A stretch of DNA of 64,000 nt, from positions 10,428,368 to 10,492,367 of the forward strand of contig CM056721.1 in NCBI GenBank assembly GCA_029844215.1, written 5' to 3'. The notes beneath the pieces were generated by a model. That model saw only the letters and a list, made by a program, of their open reading frames with translations, was not told where the DNA came from and searched no databases. Below are positions 57,064-64,000 of this stretch, in pieces. How positions within the stretch are numbered: position 1 is the first letter of the stretch; every line of letters begins with the position of its first letter. The position numbers and the translations under genes were made by a program. Source of the DNA: Przewalskia tangutica. Lineage: Eukaryota > Streptophyta > Magnoliopsida > Solanales > Solanaceae.

Positions 57064-58612
57064 TGTAGGGTTTTGTTGGGTTCGTGTATGCAGCGGAATT
57101 TGAAAAAAAAGATTAGTTTCAAACCCAACAAGCCAACGAACTGCAGGATGATTATGTAATGATAAAGCAAACATACAACATGTAGAATGTTAACCAAAAT
57201 ACTTTGATCGAAAACTTACGGTTTTGCAAATCTTGAATCTTCAAGTGTAATCCGAGGGTGAGCACGCAACTGTTCATCGAATGTAAGTTCCAAGAACTAT
57301 GATGTAATGACTCTTTCAGAAAGCTAGGAAATCCGATAGAGTTTTGGGAGAGAATAATCTTTGTGAATTAAGTGTGCTTGAATAATGAAATGATGTTGTA
57401 TTTATAGCTGCGTTTTAACCCTAAAACGCAGCTAGGATTACATGTGGGCCAGACCCAGAAACAGAGACAAAGTGGGCTAGTCGGACTACCCAATGCACAG
57501 GCAGCGTCGCGGCGCTATGGCGTCGCAGGCCTGGGTCCCATGTGTCGCGACCCTAGTCCAATTTTGTCTCGTTTCTATTTTAATTAAATTCGAAATCCAA
57601 TCTCGATTTAATTAAATAATCACTATTCATTCAAATGTCTCGATCATAAATCGAACATTTATATTCTCTCATTACATCCTTAAATCGATGGAACAATTGA
57701 CTTAGTGTTACCCTGCATGCCTTCGCATATCGACACTAATCATATTACAGTCTACACAAAACTCCTAGACGACGTGGAAAGACGAATTAAATATGTGAAG
57801 TATAGTTACACGAATCTGGTAAACTGAACCTCTATGTGGGAAGATAAAATCCTTCATTCACGACACACCCAATCAATCTTAGGATCTACCAAGTGTCTAT
57901 CCAAATGACTTGATCATTATATCTCATCTATATTAGTTGACAACAAGATCATATCAATGATATGTCTACTGCGTTGACCAACGACTTAGTCAACCTAATA
58001 TCATATGAGAATTTGAGTGTTCTCTAGAATATACATTTGAGGAATGAATCATAATCTTGGCTCAAATATCACCTTTAATCCACTTTGTAATATACTCAAT
58101 ACAAGTCTTGTCTCAACCTATAAGGTATTTGAGATTAGGACAAAGTCAAAGTATATTACTCTGTAAATAAGGTGTGTATCTACCTCAAGTCTAAGGATTT
58201 CTATCTCCCACACGCTGATCATACTTTAGACATATATAACAAACAATATATCAGTAGAGTATTCCAATACTTCTAAAGTATTCATGTGTCCATCACGAGT
58301 AACCATTACTCGTAGCATGTGAGACATACTACATCCTCTAAGGATGTGATGCAGACCACATGCCGACATATCACATATCATCGATATCCATTCTCGATGA
58401 TCATTAGTCGAGGCTATTTTAAGAGTTACGTTATAATATTAATATCTCATTTATTAATAACCACGTAACCTCTAGAGATGCATATTATAGAATATTATAA
58501 ACAATCAACTAATAATTTAATAATTGCAAATGTCATAAAATTAATCTCCATTAATATAAATAAGAATGTGTATAAAGTACATTTGTTCTAATATAAATTG
58601 TGTCTAGTACAT
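57064..58612 (-). mobile_element. Probable copia solo LTR
   Basis: The left end TGTAGGGTTTTGTTGGGTTCG with TGCAGCGGAA, read on the minus strand, is the usual 3' end of a plant copia LTR. The minus strand has a TATAAATACAAC core promoter near 57405, next to a perfect 12-bp hairpin (57406-57433). No LTR partner, primer site or clear target duplication was found, and the right end (CTAGTACA) is uncertain. Confidence 0.45.
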
Positions 58613-59837
58613 AAATATACTTTCAACTTCCTGCTCTTCGTTTTAAGAAACGGATTCCCTATTTACTTTAGCAGCCTTTATGACTATTTGGGCTTTATTA
58701 GGCATATCAAACGGATCAGATTTTTTTTCTTTATTTATTATTTCATTGTGTTAAATAGATTGAACGAGAAAATGGCATAAAAAAAAATGCAAAAAAAAAA
58801 AAGAGAGAAGAAAGACAAATGCCTATTTCTATTTTCTAGCTTTATATTAAATATAGATTATTAACATTGGTAGTATCCTTCATAGTTTAGTTGTCAAAGG
58901 CTCTTCGTATTTATGAGACAACAAAGGGAGTATCCCTAAATTTCATCCAATTTTTTTTCACGCTCTAACTGAATCCCAAATATCTCTGTCATTTATGTAG
59001 TTAAAATGTTATATGATATTATGTACTAGTAATAAAAGAGATACGTTTTAGTTCAAGACTTCAAATAAATATATAGTAAGAAATTAACTCAATATTTGAA
59101 TATGTCATGGAGTGTTCATTTGACGTGACCGCATCATGTATAATATCAGATTTGAATCAGATCAGTATTATAATGTACTAAACTGTATTAATATTTAATT
59201 AACGATATTAGAGTATTAATATATAATTAAATGTATTTTTTTAGTACAGTCAGGGGAGACCTATCTACTAGATGGATCTCAAAAATGACAATTGGAGTGT
59301 ACTATTTCTATTTTTAGAAATAAGATAAATTTTCAATAAAACGCCCACCAAACGTCAGTATTATTTTTGTCCAAACAGAATTAAACAGAATACAACATAC
59401 CAAACGTGCCCTTGAAAAATTATTCAAGTTAAAGTTATTCTATTAAAATTAAATTGCGAAAGCGTTATTCTTTTAGTTACTAGTAATAATTTTTATTTGT
59501 TTTAATAGGTTGTATCGATGGAGCAATCTAATTCCATCTTCATGCGTGTTTTTTTTTTAATCTTTGTATTCCCTCTGCATGCTCTATTTTAGTCCGTCCA
59601 AAAGGTGCAAGTGCTATATAACTGTGTGTTGTGTGTGACCGTGCAAGTGAGTGTGCGATGAGTATTTTTTTTTTGGATTGCGTTAGGCGACTTTTTAAAA
59701 ATATATAAAAAAAACTGAATCGTACCAAAACCGATAAAAAATAATTGGTCGAGAGATTTTCATAAAGTTTAATTATATATAGTAGATTAATAAAAAAAAG
59801 TAATATTATATAAATATCTCTAAATAACCGACCGAAC
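58613..59837. other. AT-rich sequence without a recognised gene
   Basis: Poly-A and poly-T runs and short frames only. Nothing here is supported as a gene or named repeat. Confidence 0.5.
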
Positions 59838-59854
59838 TATTGACACCCCAACCT

Positions 59855-60071
59855 TTTTTTTTGTTGTGACGGAATCCACCGCTACTTCTTTCGAAATACA
59901 AGACAGCAGAAACCCCCGACGCAATAATACCGCAAACCACGTCAGCCGATTAACCACACTTGACAAACCATGTGTGACAGACTCAACCAAGAAGGTTTAT
60001 GTAGGGGATCGAACTCGTGACCTTACAATCCCGCGCTCTACTGCTACACCAACTTGGCTACCTTTGCAGGT
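59855..60071 (-). mobile_element. tRNA-derived SINE with 17-bp target duplication
   Basis: On the minus strand it opens with AGCCAAGTTGGTGTAGCAGT (A-box region) and GTCACGAGTTCGATCCC (B box) and ends in an A-run (TTTTTTTTT on the plus strand at 59855). It is flanked by perfect repeats TATTGACACCCCAACCT at 59838-59854 and 60072-60088. Head, tail and target duplication together identify a SINE, of a family different from the one in the array. Confidence 0.85.
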
Positions 60072-60088
60072 TATTGACACCCCAACCT

Positions 60089-60488
60089 AATGTATGGATT
60101 ATGGGTGCTCACACATCTATTACTTTTGAAGCCAAACATTATTATTTATATAGAAAAAACTAGTAATTTATACAAATATACTACACATTTGCACTAATTC
60201 ATCAGATATTTATTACTATTTTATACCAGTATTATATCGAGAAATATGTCTATCAAGAAAAGAAAAAAACGTCCATCAAACGTAAACAAATGTAAAAATT
60301 CAGCTAATATTTGCTATCTTTATTGAAATTTGAATCTTGATATTGCATGATCCGTTCTAACTTCTTTGAACAAAACAGGATACTCCTTTGGATGTTACGA
60401 GTTTCCTTTTGCACAAACTTTCCTATTAAAAAAAATTCTTTTTTGACTAGTTAAAAAGAAAAAACATTAATATAATACTAATCTTTTG
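60089..60488. other. AT-rich sequence without a recognised gene
   Basis: No coding frame or repeat recognised. Confidence 0.5.
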
Positions 60489-60673
60489 GGTCATTTGCAC
60501 TTTTGTCCTTATTTTGTGCTCGTTTTTAATTTTTGTCCCTCAAATAAAATTTATGACTATTGGAGTATAAGTTCTTTAAGAAATCCGACATAACTTATGT
60601 CGGTCCTTTAAAGAACTTATGCCCCAATAGGTATAAATTTCATTTAAGAGGCAAAAATTACTAGCATTTGACC
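60489..60673. mobile_element. Foldback MITE-like element
   Basis: The ends GGTCATTTGC and GCATTTGACC are inverted, and the inner arms (about 60527-60575 and 60606-60656) fold on each other around CCGACATAACTTATGTCGG. No target duplication was assigned. Confidence 0.5.
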
Positions 60674-61014
60674 ATAGGTTTTGGATCAGATTTTAAATAT
60701 TTATCTTCAAATATCTGTTTTACCCTAAATTTTGGAGCAGATTTTGAAAATTTGTCTTCAAAAATTTTCAAGTTCAAAAAACTAGTATGTTCCACTCACA
60801 AAACTTCAATTTTTTTCAAAGTAAATGGAAGTCCAAATACAACTTCAAATTTTAAAAGTCACAATTTCAAAAACTCAAATTTCAAGTTTCAAATTTAAAT
60901 TTCAAAATTTATGGCCTAATGGGAGCTAAAGACCAGCCCATTTGAATGGTAAACCGTGCAATTAAATGTAATATTTTTTAGAAAATACCAAGTAAGCTTA
61001 CAAGGTGAATATGC
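60674..61014. other. Low-complexity TTCAAA-rich sequence upstream of P1
   Basis: Repeated TTTTGGA(T/G)CAGATTTT and TTTCAAA motifs; the open frame at 60668-60898 is a by-product of this composition. Confidence 0.5.
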
Positions 61015-61025
61015 CCGATGTTAGT

Positions 61026-61122
61026 TGGGCTTCATTTTGCAAAATTGGGCCCCCAAAACCCTGCTAACTCTGCGTTTCTGCAACTTTATAACCTGCTCAC
61101 CGTCTCAAATCTCAAAACCCTA
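61026..61122 (+). promoter_or_regulatory. P1 promoter: site II motifs and telo-box
   Basis: TGGGCT (61026-61031) and TGGGCC (61046-61051) are site II elements, and AAACCCTA (61115-61122) is a telo-box. This pairing is established for plant ribosomal-protein and translation-factor genes, where TCP-type factors act through site II in dividing tissue. A weak TATA-like TTTATAA lies at 61085-61091. Confidence 0.7.
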
Positions 61123-61239
61123 GCAGCAACAACTCAGTAGCAGCAGCACAAAGAGAACAATTCCACTGCACCTTCACAAGTTCATCTATATACTTATTAG
61201 GCATTTTTTTCAGGAACAGGTAATTCGATTGAGTAGAAA

Positions 61240-61751
61240 ATGTCTCTCGGAGAAGTTGCATGTACCTACGCTTGTTTGATCCTAAACGATGAGGATATTC
61301 CCATCACCGTATGTCTCTCTACCCTAATTCTTATTATCACGATTTGTTTTTTAATCATTTTGTAATGTATTGATTTTTGTTTGTTTTGATTATTAATAGG
61401 CAGAGAAGATATCATCTATTGTAAAAGCAGCAAATGTTACCGTTGAGCCTTACTGGCCTCTATTGTTCTCTAAGCTTGCTGAGAAGAGAAACCTCTCAGA
61501 TCTCATCATGAATGTTGGTGCCGGTGGCGGTGGCGGTGCTGCCGCTTCCGTTGCCGCCCCTGTTGGTGGTGCCGCCGCTGGCGGTGCTGCTGCAGCTGCC
61601 CCTGCTGCCGAGGAGAAGAAGGTAATGAAGTGATTTATTTTTTTGAAATTTGTTTATCACTGAGTTGTGTAATTTAATTGAGTGAATGTGTGTGCAGGAG
61701 GAGGCAAAGGAAGAAAGTGATGACGATATGGGATTCAGTTTGTTTGATTAG
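61240..61751 (+). CDS. RPP1: 60S acidic ribosomal protein P1
   Basis: Three exons, 61240-61308, 61400-61621 and 61698-61751, all with GT-AG borders and phase 0, give 114 residues, the normal length for plant P1. The N-terminal helical domain (MSLGEVACTYACLILNDEDI, then ISSIVKAANVTVEPYWPLLF) dimerises with P2 and binds P0. A Gly/Ala-rich hinge (about residues 63-90) and a charged EEKKEEAKEE stretch follow. The tail SDDDMGFSLFD is the conserved P-stalk peptide that recruits elongation factors to the ribosome. The ATG is the only one fitting the conserved N-terminus. It is unrelated to its transposon neighbours and looks intact, with GC-rich third positions in the hinge. Confidence 0.95.
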
Positions 61752-62308
61752 ATACTACTTGTTAGTATGTTCTGTTATTTTGTTTCGAAAATATATTGGT
61801 TAAGTTTTAGTATTGATGTTTCAGATATTCGGAAAACTTGCAAGAGTTCATCTAATATTTAGGAGGTTATGGACTCCTGATGTTCTAGTTTTGTGCCTTA
61901 ATTTGAGCCATTTTTGTCATTTTAATCAAATGTTTGTCCCACTATTGCTAAAGCTTAGATTGACAGTTCCTTTCAACTTATTACTTAATAACAAAAGAGG
62001 ATTTTGAGTTTACACAAAGGAATAAATGTGCCTAAAGCTAAGGGAATTAATTAATGAACCACTGAAGCATTATCTGTTTATCTTTTAAATTATAGCTGTT
62101 TGCTTGTAGACACATACATTTTGTGGATTTAAGACTATGTTGCATTGTTCGATTTCATGATAGTTGGTGAAGTAGCTTAATTGTCATAACCTTCTGGTTG
62201 AAGGGATGTAGTGTTGGAAATGTGCTCCATTTCCATGATATGCATTTGAGCCATCTTTCCTGTTAGGTTTGGATCTTGTTGCAGACTTATAACTTGTATA
62301 TTAGGAGA
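61752..62308 (+). other. P1 3' flank
   Basis: The 3' untranslated region lies here but no clear polyadenylation point can be fixed. The 64-codon frame at 61813 has no family features. Confidence 0.5.
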
Positions 62309-62457
62309 TAACAGAACATGCCTTTACGTATAAAGTTAATAGTCATGTGGGACTAGCGTTAATGAGACTAGTTGTATATATATATATACACACAACTAGT
62401 CTCATTAACGCTAGTCCCACAAGACTATAACTTTATACGTAAAGGCATGTTCTGTTA
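62309..62457. repeat. Long hairpin (foldback element)
   Basis: TAACAGAACATGCCTTTACG at 62309 is the exact inverse of the end at 62457. The two arms of about 65 bp match almost perfectly through GTGGGACTAGCGTTAATGAG, around a (TA)n loop near 62371-62388. A (TA)n run follows. This fits a small MITE inserted at TA, or a palindromic rearrangement. Confidence 0.75.
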
Positions 62458-62729
62458 TATATATATATATATAATTGATACAAAAGAGTCCCGTTTCCTG
62501 CCGGGTTATTATTTTTGCAGAAATTAATGGGCAGTTTTTGAATGTTTAATTAATAAGCCTGAGCTGGATGATACTTGTCTGCTTTAGGCGACTGTTTATA
62601 AATAGCCTTTAGATCTTCCTTCGAGTTATTAGGCTAATTCTATATGCTCCTTCCTCCGTTCGAGTTAATATAGATGCTAAACTGAAAAATCTTTGTTTCA
62701 ACCATTTTCAAACCGTGACCTGTTTGGTC
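62458..62729. other. Short unassigned intergenic stretch
   Basis: (TA)n followed by ordinary AT-rich sequence. TTTGGTC at 62723-62729 is the left target copy of the next element. Confidence 0.5.
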
Positions 62730-63431
62730 TATAGGGATGTCACCGGGGCGGATAAATGCGGGTATCACCCCACACCCGCTCTAGTTGGGTTGGGTATGGG
62801 ATGGTTTTGGTGGGTGGTGGAATGGGTATGGGTATCAAAAAGTGCAACTTGTTTCCTTAGCCCAAAGTACAAATATGGTTTAAAAGTGAAAAAAAAGTAA
62901 AATGCCATGAATCTTGGATACCATATTCATCTCTTTCTATTCTAGGTAAAATCTATCTTTATTTCTTCCTATTTTTTTCATTCTTTGTTAGGTCTTCACT
63001 TTTCAATTCTTATTAATTATTTTTCATTATTTTCAAATCCTACTTCAGTTCTTTGTATTATTGAACTTAATCTCGTCTCTCTTCTAAAGTTAAAGTATTT
63101 ATTCTAGTATTTATTTCATTTTTTTAATAATATGATGTTTTTTTTCAATTAAAGAGGAAATGAGACAAATTAAGGTGGTAATTAATTAGAGTGGAGTTGG
63201 TAAAATTAAATGCTAATTGCAGATATTTTGGGTTTGTTGTTTTGGTACGTAAATGCGGGTGCCCTGTATCCGCTCGTGTTGGGTCGGGTATGGGGATGGT
63301 TTGGTGGGTGGTGGGGTGTGTATGGGTGGAGGAATTACTACCCGTGGTGGGTGGTGAGCCGGGTATGAGAGTGGGTTTTAGGTGGCGGGTTCGGATATGG
63401 GGTAACCTTCCCCGCCCTGTTGACATCCCTA
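62730..63431. mobile_element. Non-autonomous hAT-like element
   Basis: The ends TAGGGATGTCACCGGGGCGG (from 62732) and CCCCGCCCTGTTGACATCCC (to about 63430) are inverted, and TTTGGTC occurs on both sides (62723-62729, 63432-63438). A block of about 85 bp (GTATGGG, GGTGGGTGGTGG) is repeated in direct orientation near 62751-62835 and 63252-63330. No transposase. Overlapping short frames are repeat translations. Confidence 0.65.
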
Positions 63432-63438
63432 TTTGGTC

Positions 63439-64000
63439 CTTCAAAACCAGCTTGATCCTTGTGTAATGGGAACTGGGAAGGGGAGTTAGGATCCTAAATT
63501 ATCTACATTTGTTTTTAGTTTTTTTCTGACACGGACGTGTCTAGTATAAATTGTCATGTAGAAAGAGTAATAAATGTATTATGATGCTTCTATATTTGTA
63601 TAGTCAATCTTCATTGTTTCCAATACAAAGAATGATATATTTTTATACAAAGTATATAATGAATCCAGAAGTCATTGAATATAATGCTTGTGATAATAAT
63701 TCTGCTTTTGCGAGTAGGTGATGACAGTAATCTGGCCATTCGCTTACTCCTTGAACTCTACCTAAAACTTAGCATATGCCAGAATTTGAGATCTCACCAA
63801 GCATCTTAAACCCTCATTTCTACCTGTACTACCTACAAATCTATGCTTGTATGCCTACCCAAGCGAGATAGGGAGGTCAGAGCAGCGTTTGAGTGCAAAA
63901 CTATGAGATTGGAGGGGATTGCGGGGGATTCAATGTGGCATGGGAGTTCGAAAACTTGTATGGTGTTTGCCTATTAGCTTCGAAGGGTAAAATGTGGGTT
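63439..64000. other. Unassigned sequence at window end
   Basis: No coding frame, repeat or RNA gene was recognised. Confidence 0.5.

Noticed and set aside
62309..62457. MicroRNA precursor
   Set aside because: Arms are nearly perfect over their whole length, more like a MITE or recent inverted duplication; no evidence of a defined mature product.

Overview
This is a nuclear plant window, AT-rich and dominated by transposable elements. It has spliced genes with GT-AG introns, a plant ribosomal P1 protein, phytocyanins, Ty1/copia and Ty3/gypsy LTR elements, CACTA and hAT-like DNA elements and tRNA-derived SINEs. The SINE halves look like the Au/TS-type SINEs common in Solanaceae and related asterids, so a eudicot, probably an asterid, is most likely; the species is not established.

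Layout. (1) 1-4418: a broken plus-strand plantacyanin first exon (637-813) whose intron holds a CACTA-like element (about 835-2391), then an hAT-like remnant carrying a second hAT-like insertion with an 8-bp target duplication. (2) 4419-7875: a copia element on the minus strand with two short LTRs, a tRNA-Met-type primer site, broken gag/protease/integrase and no reverse transcriptase. (3) 7687-38286: a tandem array built from that copia 5' end, a gypsy-like solo LTR and a plantacyanin gene. The higher-order period is about 10.6 kb: one 4.1-kb unit with a complete two-exon gene, followed by two 3.2-kb units that keep only exon 2. There are three complete, identical genes (9500-10109, 20082-20692, 30688-31299), six orphan second exons, and a fourth gene whose exon 2 (38052-38248) and exon 1 (48359-48530) are 10 kb apart. 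(4) 38287-48271: the material inside that fourth intron: a CACTA 3' half ending inside a SINE, and a Tat/Athila-like gypsy remnant whose 3' LTR is split by a 4.2-kb solo LTR with a perfect GGTTT target duplication. (5) 48272-56851: exon 1 of the fourth gene, a nearly complete CACTA element and two copia tails sharing an LTR. (6) 57064-60900: a probable copia LTR, a SINE with a 17-bp target duplication and a foldback element. (7) 61015-61751: the only ordinary housekeeping gene, a three-exon acidic ribosomal protein P1 with telo-box and site II promoter motifs, followed by a long hairpin and an hAT-like element.

How it works together. The P1 gene is independent of the rest. The plantacyanin locus seems to have been amplified as a passenger of a composite repeat. 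Each 10.6-kb repeat, read on the minus strand, presents one promoter and first exon followed by three alternative acceptor-plus-terminal exons. These are phase-compatible and open, and they differ at the residues that build the copper site and the disulfide. Whether they are spliced as alternative ends or are debris is the main open question. Several copies carry small indels concentrated at CAG/CTG sites, which may be consensus errors in methylated repeats, so frameshifts in repeat copies should be read with care.
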